A DNA stretch of 64,000 bases, taken from the NCBI GenBank assembly GCA_035048485.1, contig CM068583.1, forward strand, positions 20,001,341 to 20,065,340, in the 5' to 3' direction. Position numbers and translations under genes: made by a program. Origin of the DNA: Pteria penguin (taxonomy: Eukaryota > Mollusca > Bivalvia > Pterioida > Pteriidae). The stretch's first letter is position 1. Each line of letters opens with the position of its first letter. The notes under the pieces are model-generated. The model made no database searches. It was given only the letters and a program-made list of their open reading frames with translations, and was not told the origin of the DNA. Below, one piece after another: positions 42,770 to 54,400 of the stretch.

Positions 42770-43655
42770 AAAGAAACAACACAAACACTCTTTGCCGCAA
42801 ATTTTCGGCCTCCTGGCCTTTATCAAGCAATTGTTAGAAAAGTACAGAAGAACTATTTAACATCCATCTTTACATGTCTAATATAAACAAGCTTCTAAAT
42901 TCATATAAACGTTGACGTCATAACGTCATTATTACGCGCGTAAGTATGGCATTAAAATAGACTAAACAACAAAATAATACAAGCATAAATATATAAATAT
43001 ATATAAATATCACAATCTGATCGACCAACCGACCGTACGACAGACCGACCGGGCGATAGCGGCAAAGTAACACTCCCTCATTCCAATTATGAAACATTTT
43101 GCGAACCATGATGAAGGTGATCTTCGTGTTGCGGTCATGGCTAGGACTACCGGAGAAAATAAAATATACAGATTAATTGTCGAAGATAACAGGATAAGAG
43201 ATTTGGAAACGGGCAGGCCAAATGGATGTAATATTAAAACTAACTAACATGTGATTGTATAACTAATTTATGAACTATTTATTTCTTGTGGTGATTCTAT
43301 GCTTAGTTTTCTTTTAATGCACGCACCCCCCCTTTTCGGTAATGAGGGAGTGTTACTTTGCCGCTATCGCCCGGTCGGTCTGTCGTACGGTCGGTTGGTC
43401 GATCAGATTGTGATATTTATATATATTTATATATTTATGCTTGTATTATTTTGTTGTTTAGTCTATTTTAATGCCAAACTTACGCGCGTAATAATGACGT
43501 TATGACGTCAACGTTTATGTGAATTTAGAAGCTTGTTTATATTAGACATGTAAAGATGGATGTTACATAGTTCTTCTGTACTTTTCTAACAATTGCTTGA
43601 TAAAGGCCAGGAGGCCGAAAATTTGCGGCAAAGAGTGTTTGTGATGTTTCTTTTA
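42770..43655. mobile_element. Large inverted repeat: two ~314-bp arms around a 258-bp spacer
   Basis: 42770-43083 and the complement of 43342-43655 differ at only about six positions. Each arm contains TGACGTCATAACGTCATTAT, ACGCGCGTAA and GGCCTCCTGGCC and ends outward in ACACAAACACTCTTTGCCGC. The spacer holds a small ORF. This is a foldback-type transposon or a recent inverted duplication. Confidence 0.88.
43089..43247 (+). CDS. 52-residue ORF in the spacer of the large inverted repeat, unrecognised
   Basis: ATG at 43089 to TAA at 43245-43247, filling most of the spacer. The product begins MKHFANHDEGDLRVAV and contains KIYRLIVEDN and RDLETGRPNG: mixed hydrophobic and charged, with no low complexity, unlike nearly all other short frames here. 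I recognise no family. It could be a captured exon, a remnant of the element's own gene, or chance. Confidence 0.4.
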   Translation: MKHFANHDEGDLRVAVMARTTGENKIYRLIVEDNRIRDLETGRPNGCNIKTN

Positions 43656-43699
43656 GTGTATTTTACTTCCCTTTGGAGGACTACTTATTCTATCTTATA

Positions 43700-44030
43700 T
43701 AAAACAACAACAAAAAAGGAACATCAAAACAACAACAACAATAAAAACAAAACAAAAAACAATAAACAAAAAACCCCAACCCCCTCCAAATACCCCCCCC
43801 CCAAAAAAGAAAGAAAAAGAAAACAACCCCCCCCCCCAAAAGAAAAAGAACAGAAAAAGAAAATAAAAAAGAAATAAAAAGGAAAGACATAAATCAACAA
43901 AAAATAAACAAACAGACAAAGAAAACAGAAACCCCAAAACAATCAAACAAACAATTAAAACAAAACAAAACAAAACAAAAACCAACAAACAAAAATAAAA
44001 AAAAATCGAAAAGAAAAAAATTGATTAAAT
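43700..44030. repeat. A-rich low-complexity tract
   Basis: AAC, AAAAC and AAAG motifs with C runs; frames in it are compositional artefacts. Confidence 0.9.
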
Positions 44031-44093
44031 CACTAAAAGAAACAACACAAACACTCTTTGCGGCAAAGAGTGTTTGTGTTGTTTCTTTTAGTG
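44031..44093. repeat. Perfect 31-bp-arm hairpin with a one-base loop
   Basis: Arms 44031-44061 and 44063-44093 are exact complements around G44062. The right arm and its continuation to 44131 repeat the outer edge of the 43342-43655 arm (TGTATTTTACTTCCCTTTGG), so it is a snap-back end of the same element. Confidence 0.9.
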
Positions 44094-44134
44094 TATTTTA
44101 CTTCCCTTTGGAGGACTACTTATTCTATCTTGAT

Positions 44135-45950
44135 TAAATCAAATAAAAAAAATCAAAACATCAGCTGAGATGCTGTATCCACCATTGCATTTAGCCAGTT
44201 AACGACCGGATGTTCATGTCAACTGAAAATCTTTGTTTATAATTACTTAACATGCAGTTAGATAAACAGAGCTGGCATTTTTACTCAATATGCACATAAT
44301 TGTACCAAGAGTAGGAGCACTGCATGGTCTGTGTCACCGACAATAAACCGAAGTAAAAAGTAGAATTAGGGCCACAGGGTCACAGACTAACCTTGACGTG
44401 AAGTCATATGACGAAATAACAAAAGATACTGATCACAACCTAAATACCATGCCGGATATTTTGTCTGTAATGTGCATGTTAGAACCCAAATATCGACTAA
44501 ACTGTGACAATCTGGACCAACTGCTGTTATTGTGTAATTTTCCAGGTAGAATAATGAACATGCTTGAACATACCAGCAAACCAGGGAAGTATAGTCTTAA
44601 ACTATACATCCTTGAGCAAACATAGTAGCTACTTCAGTGCATGATACTGACTCATAGAAATTCGATTCAGATAAAGATATGAATAATCATGGGATAAAAT
44701 ATTAGAGGTAGTAAGAATCCAGTCCACAATATACTGTAGGGATTGCAAGGTGCGTTACAAAATCAAAAAGAGGGAAAATTACGGATCCCGTCAGAATCAA
44801 AGGTGGGATCGTATGCCATGGAGGTGTTAGCCTTGCCTACCTATCCTAATTGCTGTGATCTCTGTATTGTCAGCTTAGGATGACCAAAGTTGTTATATAT
44901 GGTGTCATACTGAGTATTAACCATAAAACAACTACCACTATTATTAAATAGTCATAATTAGTATGATCATGGCGAAAGCTATATAAATTTAGGCAAAGAT
45001 AAAATATTTTTCATCATAAATGTATGCATGGGGTTTCAATCTTTTTACTATCCATATCACCAATGTACAATATGAAAGTATGTATGTTAAAAGCGTGTAT
45101 GTGAAAAGAAGTCGTTCGTATGTGGATCATTTCAATAAAGTGAGTTATCGGCCCTTGTTATTAAGGTAGTCAGCAGAAATTGAAAAGGGGCAGTATAAAA
45201 TTCGTTACTGTAAATTAAACGTATCCATACTATCAATTGACCACGGTGAGATGTGGTCAGTCAAGTAGCAGTCACTTTATATACCTCACCGTGATATGCA
45301 GAGAGTAGGAGAGTTCTTATCAAGGGCAGATAAATCACCTTATTGAAATGTCTGTACAGGGACATAAAAGGGCACTCTTTAATCTTTGATATACAGTTAC
45401 GCGCGTATTACACCGAAATTAGTTCTTGGCATAATGTGACAATATCATAGATTGATCAAATATAAATCAAATAGAAACAATACATGAAATACATAGACAT
45501 GCGAAATATGAAAGTAACTGGTGTCAAGTGACTATGGCGCTAACAACAATGTATATTCACGGACCCCTGACTTTCAGAGGTGAGACCTGGTGTCTGGGAG
45601 GAGTAAGCGTCTCCTGGATGGCTAGACACACCCGCCATGAATGCTCTTACACAAAGAAGAAACAAATGTAACTCAGCACTAAATATATAAATGAATGTGA
45701 ACCAACACTGTGTAGAAGGTGTCTTTGCTGCTTAATATCAGGAAAAAAGTATAATAACATTTAAGAACAATTAATGATTATTTTCAGATAGACTGTCTAT
45801 ACAGTATCAACCTTAATTAGTAGGGGGTCAAAAAGAATTATTACTTTTTCAGTAATTATTAAAATGTTGCGATCCCTCTTTCCGTAAACTTACTAAATGT
45901 CATTGAAATAATACAGATATTAAAATGAGTCTGCATCTGCGTTGGTTATG
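44135..45950. other. Intergenic DNA with a copy of the B-box repeat
   Basis: 45585-45650 (AGTAAGCGTCTCCTGGATGG, ACACACCCGCCATGAATGCTC) matches the repeat at 1690-1830. A 75-codon frame at 44398 has no recognised domain. Confidence 0.45.
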
Positions 45951-45954
45951 TGCA

Positions 45955-47480
45955 GAGGGTTATGGTCAAAACGTTATCATGCCAAAACGTACCCAACCAA
46001 AACGTACCCACTTTTGGTCAAAACGTACCCAACCCACCAAAACGTTCCCAAAGTATTGGTCAAAAAGTACCCAATATATAATTCTCACTTTATTCTGAAT
46101 ATAATTTTTACTTTGTTGGTTAATGAAATACATCCTCATTGTTCAAAATGTACCCAATGTCTTTTTACATTTGATACAGAGCAGTTTATACTTTGTTGAA
46201 TAAACTGCAATAGAAAGTTACTCAATGCGCTGAGGTTTTTAAAAACATATTCATACTCTTGGTCAAAACGTACCCAATGTATTTTTATAGTCGATATAGT
46301 ATAGTTTTAATACTTTGTTGATTAAACACTGCAATGAAAATCCGCTCCTTAACATGTACATACTCTTAGTCAAAACGTATTCCATGTTTTTATTGTTGAT
46401 AACGTATCCAATTTCTTTTTCTCCACTTTTTTCTTTTAGCTTTATACATGAATATAATTATCATTCTGATGATGTTACCCGTAGTTAGTGAATATGTATT
46501 GGCATTCAATACATACGGAATATACAGTTTTTCAATTTCCATACATAAAAGCCAGAGACATAGACTGAAAGTAGTCTATGTCTCTGATAAAAGCTTCCTA
46601 CTTATTATTGTGATCTTAAGTTTTTCTTTATCATGCTTTCTCTTAATTATTATAAACAGCTTCAACACCGTCTTCGACATTTTCTTTTGTTACGAATTTA
46701 AAGATATACTAGTATACCTTCAAACATTTAAACCAAAATATGTAATTTTGTTTTTTATTTGTTTTTTGTTTGTTTATTTATTTATTTTTTTTTTGTTTTT
46801 GGTGGGGATTTTTGTTTTTGTTTTTTGTTTTATGGCTATTTTAGAGGGGGATGGTTTATCAGATCATTTGCAGTTATGTCGTTAAATCAGTTTGTGCATT
46901 AACTGATATATAGCTTCTTTAGCTAATATCGTTCAATGCTGGAATATTTTGACAACACTTTAAAACATGAGTCTATAATCTTTATTTCAATGAGTTTCAT
47001 GCAGACAAATAAACATTTCATATAGATGATACACCAATATATTATTGTTTATATTCTGCCGAAATCTGATAAGCATAAATTCATATTCAACACGAAACAC
47101 GTAAATCGAAAAATATCGATCAAATATTATCTTTCCGCCACACGCAAATGCACCTATAAAAAGTAAGCCATCCATGTATGTAAAATGATACATTCTTAAT
47201 ATACGTATGTTTCGATGAATTCATAAATTCCAATGATAGATTGTCGCCCAATGATAGCAAATCGAAGAAATATCCTGAAAAATGTATAAAAGTTGTTTAA
47301 AACACCCCCAAAACATACGGGTACGTTTTGATCAAAACTTTGGGTACGTTTTGACCAAAACTTTGGGTACGTTTTGATGGGTTGGGTACGTTTTGACCAA
47401 AAAAGTGGGTACGTTTTGACCAAAACTAGGTACGTTTTGGTTGGGTACGTTTTGGCATGGGTAATTTTTGACCTGCACCC
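45955..47480. mobile_element. ~1.5-kb foldback element with arms made of a GTACGTTTTG motif array
   Basis: The left arm (45955-46075) carries CCAAAACGTACCCA motifs and the right arm (47319-47480) their complements, seven copies of GTACGTTTTG in 140 bp. The complement of the right arm aligns with the left: GCCAAAACGTACCCAACC, then GGTCAAAACGTACCCAACCC, with a ~27-bp deletion in the left. Further motifs lie inside at 46142, 46262 and 46370. The interior is AT-rich, with a hydrophobic 145-codon frame that is probably spurious. Confidence 0.78.
46553..46586. repeat. 13-bp-arm hairpin, CAGAGACATAGAC family
   Basis: Exact arms CAGAGACATAGAC and GTCTATGTCTCTG with an 8-nt loop. Related sequences occur at 22557-22580 and 47893-47970. 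Confidence 0.8.
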
Positions 47481-47892
47481 AGCGCCGACATATCATAACA
47501 TACCGAAGGATGTATAGTTTAAACTATACTTCCCTGACATACACAACAAAAATTTCCATATGTGTACATGTCATTCTCTTTGGCTGTAGAAGATAATCAT
47601 GACTATGAAATCATTTTGTAAAAAATCTGAGATGTTTTGAGTAAATTGATAGTGCGCCCATTAGGAAACATTGCTACTAGGGCGATCTAAACAACAGCAG
47701 CACATAAATCTTAATTAAAAATGGTGGAATTGGACAAGATATATCTTGTTTATAAGTCCTTAAATGGGAGAAGGTCTCAAAGCAGAGACAAACACTACTT
47801 TCAGAGACAGAAAGCAGCCTCTACTTCCGGAAACATGCTGTACTCCCTTTTGTTATGCAAATTAGGTTTCGCCTTGCTTAGCGGTTATAATC

Positions 47893-47970
47893 AGAGACAT
47901 AGAGACCACTTATTCATAGACTACTTTCAGTAATTAGTTATTACTGAAAGTGGTCTATGTCGAGCTCAGT
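47893..47970. repeat. Hairpin of the CAGAGACATAGAC family with 20-bp arms
   Basis: Arms 47915-47934 and 47940-47959 (CATAGACTACTTTCAGTAAT and complement) match at 19 of 20 with a 5-nt loop; CAGAGACATAGAGACCACTT sits just outside. Confidence 0.8.
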
Positions 47971-48455
47971 CTGATATTTAGAATCATTTGAAACTGATAT
48001 TAAAACGTAACTGACCAGAATAGGACCTCTAACTAGGCCGATTTACAGACCATTGATTGAATACTGATATCTGAAGTGATTTTACAACGTTTTTATCAAA
48101 TGAATTCGGATTATGTATTCGTTATAGATTACATGTTACAAGACACTAGAACTATTTATTGACATATATATTACTACGCATGATAGATATATATTATTCG
48201 TTTTCATTTGTGATTAATTGATTGATTTCCTATATATTTATGTGTATCTTTAGAGTTTGATAGCTATAGCATTTATTTGTTTTATTCAAACAATTTCAAA
48301 TATTTTAGAACTAAGTTTTTAATCGTAATTATAATTCATATGAAGTTATACGTATCATTTCCGGTAAAAGTGAAAATACAATTTTGGTAACACGTTAAGG
48401 AAATTTTAACCAAATATTTTTCTGTTGTCAACCCTGCAGATTTACAAAATGGTTT

Positions 48456-51400
48456 ATGATGTCAAGAGACAGTAAAGATGATGATGTTCATAGCTTAGAA
48501 AACGGTGATCTGGGACTTGGATTGGGCTTAAAGCCAGGGTCTTTACCTTTGTTGAATGTTACAAATATTGCATCCAATTCCAAGTCAAAAAAGAAAACAC
48601 TTGATTACCAATATCCTGATGTGAATGGTGTACCTTTTATTCCTCCTCCTACACAAAATAAGTTTTCTGCATTGTCCAAGTTACGGCGAAGAAGTCATGA
48701 ACTTTCGCAGTGTAGGGATGATAGGCAAGAACATACAAACTCGGCAAAATCACTGCCTGTAAACATGAGTACATCTAACGAGTCTTCAAAGCTAAAACCT
48801 ACTATTTCAGAAAAAGTTGAAAAGGAGTTAACTGGTTAGTATGAAGCAGTATATTTCATATGGATATTCTTTGATTTTCAAAGTTGGTATGGTACTATTT
48901 TCCTTGAATCATTTTTGTCCAGTCTTGTGCGTTTGATTATTTTCGTATTTATTTTCTTTTTTTTTGTTGACTATTTGCTTTTCTTTTTCATTTGCATTCC
49001 ACTCATTATTCAGCATTTATGTTTATTTCATTTGCAGCCCACTCATTATTCAGCATTTATGTTTATTTAATATTTCAGTCCGCTACATTCAGTTTGCATT
49101 TTAGCCATTCAGCATTTGCATATATTTCAGTATTTATCTTGTACATGTACGTGTCCACAATAACAAGGTGCATTCGCTTTGTTATGGTATGTTGATTAAT
49201 AGTTCAACACCAAGACATTTTTTACTCTTACATCTGATTTTTTTTTCTGGTTTTGTTTTTTGAAACGATTCTGATAATTTAGATTCAAGTTTTGTGTGAG
49301 GAGGAAGTTTAAGTTTAACAAATATGTACTGAAATATAAATATATATTAGTGTGAGTAGTATTAAACTATGTTCTGTTTTTCTCCCCATTAATAGTTGTA
49401 CCAAATTAGTGTATGCAAAACTTTTCTAGGCTTGTCTAGTAAAGCTTTATATGTCAATGAAATAATAGAGTCTACCCATATAATGTCACACTACAAGCAT
49501 TAACGGCCATATGGGAGTACAACTCTTGGACTTTTTCCATTACTACTATGTAAACTTCATTAAATTTTGAGAAATTTACTAATTATCAGGGCAGATTTTC
49601 TGACTTCAATCTCGCTTAATCAGTAAATATAATCAATCAGTTGACAATTTTCAATAAAATATTTTGATATACCAATAACAATGTGATTATGTTACAAAAT
49701 TAAGTTAAATCATGCAATTTTGTATGGGCAGTGATGGATAAAGTCCGAGGGTTGTACTCCAGTGAGGGAGATAACTCTAGCTAATTTCCGGAAAACTGGG
49801 TTGTATGGGAACACTTTATAGCGAAAAGTTTTACCAGACATAGCCAGTTTCACCAGACATAGCCTGTTTTATCTATAACCAGAAATGCCAGGCGGTTAGA
49901 TGGGTTTCATGAACACTGGCAAATACTGTAGCTTACATATGTATGAGACAGTGTCCTGTCTTTCATATGAGACAGTAAAAACTAAAATCTTTCAATTGCT
50001 TCTGATGGGTCTCTTACATAAGGCAGATGCTCTCACCATTTAACTGCAAGGTGGTATTTAAAGAAGAAAAGCAAAAATGAATTATTGAATTCACATGCAG
50101 TACATAAGGGGGTATGACATAACATATTATTGTTTAATACAATGATTCACACAGTTCTTATTTTCATGGAAAGTAACAAACATTGGCATTAATGGTTAAA
50201 AGAAAACCTGATGCATGTATAGCTTTTAATTTTCAGTTTTTGGTGACTGCACACTATACAGAAACTGTTCACATTACAAAATTATTTTTACTTGTACATG
50301 TATGTGCTTGTAAATCATTAAGAGATTTCCCATTAATGATATTAACTTATAGATAATATGCTTGTGTATACTTTGATTACATGCAGAATGAAAAACTGTA
50401 CCTGTCATGAAAGTGCAAGTCATATATCTGCCAATGCTTGCTTTTTGTAATTTCTTGTTAAGAGTCGAGACATTATAAATAATTAACATGCCAAATTACA
50501 TGTTGTAGACCAGACAGAAATATGAAATTAACGTCTGATATAATTATGATTTTGATTATATATTTGTAGAGAAAAAATGTAAAGGTCTCACTAAAGAAGC
50601 CATAGCGAGGAAGTTAGCAGAAGCTGAAAATGTAAATATTAAATATCAATTACCCCGTTATACTTTTGGCATGCTACAGTTATAAATCGAATAGAAATTT
50701 GTAATGCATAGTATCTGTCTATTTGTTCATCTATGTCTGGCATCATTAGTTTGTCTTCACGTGCAAATATGTCACTGAAAATAAAAACATCACTGTTAGC
50801 ACTTTGTAGACTAATACCCCCTGACTTATATAGTAAACAGATTGATTTGGCATAATACTTTGTTTTTGAATACTAATGACTGTATTACTATGAAGTCATG
50901 TGTGTCTTGTACAAAGTGAATTTAATGATATATTGAAGTATTTCATATTTATGATAACAATGATACAGCATATCTGATATATCTCATTGTCACTCAGATG
51001 ATACTCATAGTTGTACATATTTTCAAAAAATATTAATATAAAATGAAAATCTATTTAAAGGAATTATTTTACTTTTAGGAAGTAGAAGAACTCAAAGCTG
51101 AAGTAGAAGTGTATCAGAGGAGATTAGATTCTAAATATAGAGCTATTGCAATTCTCAAGCAACAGGTAAGTACCGGTGCTTTGTAAAGGGGCGGAGGGGT
51201 TATACTACCAAACAATAAACGGCATATTGAATGGTAAAATAACTTTTTTCATGGTAAATGAGAATGTAATTCTAGATAAGTCCAGATGAAATATAAGTTT
51301 GTGTCTAGACACCAGACCCACCCTGATTTTATCGACCAAACCCAAATTTTTTCTAATGTTCCAAATTTTTGATGTATGCTTTGACAAAATTTTCTTTGTA

Positions 51401-54400
51401 CAATATGAACAAACTATACTTGAGACAAGTAAACTTAAATGTCATGAACAACTATAGCAGCAAATCTCACTGTTGACTGATTCTTTTTTAGCTCACCTGA
51501 GCCAAAGGCTCAAGTGAGCTATTGTGATCAATCACCGTCCGTCGTCCGTCGTCTGTCGTCCGTCGTCAACTTTTCACATTTTCGACTTCTTCTCCAGAAC
51601 CACTGAACAGAATTTGATGAAACTTGATAAGCATGTAGTACTCATGGTCCCCTACAAGTGTTGTTGTTTTTCGTCCGGATTCATCAACAGGTGGCGCCAC
51701 CACAGGCAAAAGTAGGTCAAAGAGGGTACCCTCCTTTGACAAACTTCTTCTTCAGACCGGGGGCATACAGAGACAAACCGAATGCATAGGAATGATCTAG
51801 AGGGATGTGTGAAGAAGTGTTGTTACTTTTGGTTCCGTTCCGAAATCAAATTTTTGACGTTTTTTTGACGTTTTTTTGTACTTGGTAGTTTTAATGCAGA
51901 AAAGAGGTATTTTTTTCTTTTAGTAAACATTGATGCATTAATTTGGTTTAATTTGATCATTTTGATGGTAAGAAATACTACTGCGAAGAAAATTTTTCAA
52001 TATTTTATGTTTTGGATTTTTTATGTTTTTTAAGACTTTCAAGAAAAGCAAGATTTTTTCCGCGAAAATGTTGCAATGATATTGACGTCATAGCCCCCGT
52101 GTTTCCATGATCCTTGGCAACGCCTTTAAGCATGCATTATTATGATTTTATATTTCTAATTTCAAGAAAACTGTATAAGTTAAAGTTTATTTCTTTAATA
52201 ATTTAGTGCTTTATCATTTAATCATTGATACATTGTAGATTGTAGTCATGGCCACTGCATCTTCAGTGTCGATTGAATGCTTGGGGAATCGAGAAAACAG
52301 GTGCACGTTAAAAGGTGAATAACATAGCATGCGAAGATGAAGAAAGGCCTTTTTATCAGATGAAAAGCAATTGTAACTATTTTAAAACTAAAAAAAAAAA
52401 AGATTAAAGAAACAACGATTTCACATGAACTGTTTGACATATTTTGGTGTTTTTCTATATATAATCGAGACCCACACTTTTTATACATTGTATAACGATA
52501 ATATTATATACACATGTAAATAGGTTTTACGGATTCGGGAAGTGTTTATCTATATATTACATATTATATCTTTTTTTCAAGATATTGTTCTTTCCTTATT
52601 TCTCCTTGACAAGTTAAATTTCGCGGATAACAAAGTTATTCGTCTATTTTTAGATCTAGGATTTACTTGCTTTTCCCGGCGTCTCCGAAACGTTTGAAAT
52701 ATAATCTAAGCACTCGTTTATCTAACAACGTTGCAGAAAAATTAAAAGCACCCCCTCATATCGACAAATGATGATAAAAGTCTTTAGATATATGAAAAGT
52801 TGATAAAATTTCCTATATGAAAAATGCTGCGGGATCCTACTATAATAACAAATAACTCGGCATTAACATAAAATAGATCGAAAAATGACGCTTTTTCGTA
52901 TGACACTCGTTAATTTTGTTCATTATACAATTATAAATGGAATTTCCCATGATCCCGCAGCACTTTTACTAAAGAAAGAGATACAACGAAGGAAATGATA
53001 TGAATTTCATGCTATTAATGATAGGGTAAGAGGGGGTGCTTTTGAAAAATTTACGGTGCTTTGACATTGTTCTATTTTTAGATTTATGTTGCCATGAAGT
53101 CACGTGACAATTACAAATATGTATGGAACGCAATTCGGAACATGTGTTAAATTAAAAAATAATAAGTCATATAAAGATAATAGCTAAATTAGACAATATG
53201 GGACAGGAAAAATAATATTCAATCTTATTAGGAAAAAAGACGAAATCGGCCTTAACTGTGCTGCGTACAGCGACAAACCGACTGCATAGGAATGATTTAG
53301 AGGCATATGGGAAGAAGTGTTGATATTTTTGGTTCCATTCCGAAATCAAATTTTTGACGTTTTTTCATTTTTATTTTGGACTTTGTTATTTTAATGCATT
53401 AAAGAGTTATTATTTTCTTTTAGTAAACATTGATGCATTCATTTGGTTTCATTTAATCATTTCTATGGTAAGGAATGCTGGTGCGAAGGAATTTTTTCAA
53501 TATCTCGATTTTTGAATTTTTTATGAATTTTTTAAGACTTCCAAGAAAAGGGGGGGGGGGACAATTTTTCATCAGATCAAATCCAGCTGTGGTCAAAAAA
53601 ATTTTTTTTTTTTTTTTTTAAACAACTAAATAAGTTTTTAAATGTTTCTCAACACTCAACATATGAAATTAGGAATTTTACGTTTAAGACTTCGGGGGGG
53701 GGGTTTTGGCCATTTTTCACATTTTCAACTTTTTCTACAAAACTGTTTGAAGGATTTTAATAAATCTTGGTAGAAATAAGTCACTTATGATCCTCTTCAA
53801 ATTCTGTTGTTTTCGTCCAGACCTCTTTACAGGTGGCGCCACCATAGTCAAGAGTAGGTCACATAAGAGTTCCCTCGTTTAACAATATTCTTTTTCATAC
53901 GGGCTGTATACAGAGACAAACAGAATGTATAGAAATGATCTAGAGGGATGAGTGAAGATGTATTGTCATTTTGGTTCCCTTCCAAAATCAAATTTTAGAA
54001 TTTTTTTCGACATTTCTTCGGACTTGGTGATTCAATGCAGAAAAAAGTGTCATATTTCCTAGTTAATTGATAATGATGATTTCTTATGGACTATTGTGAT
54101 CATAATTATGGTAAGGATTGTTACTTTGAAAGAATTTTGTCAATATCTCAATTTTTGGATTTTCTATGAATTTTTTAAGACTTCCAAATGAGGGTGTATA
54201 GGAACAATTCAATCACATTTTTCACTTCTGCTGTTATACCACATGAAAGATTTTAATGAAACATGGAATACATGAAGTACTAAAAGTCCTCTATCAATTT
54301 GGTAAATTTCATCCAAATTGGTTAACAGATAATGCCACCATGTCTAAAAAGCAGTTCTCACAATAGTACATATACCACTTGGTAAATGAAATATGGAGAG

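Noticed and set aside
42918..43505. Pair of near-identical ~65-codon frames
   Set aside because: They are the same arm of the inverted repeat read in both orientations, with no independent support.
43593..43988. Overlapping frames of 66-97 codons on both strands
   Set aside because: A-rich low-complexity tract; peptides are K/N/T- or F/L-rich and lack any domain.
46448..46885. 145-codon hydrophobic frame inside the GTACGTTTTG element
   Set aside because: Composition follows the T-rich sequence (runs of F, I, L, V); no motif, no initiation context and it runs through TTTG/TTTA low complexity.
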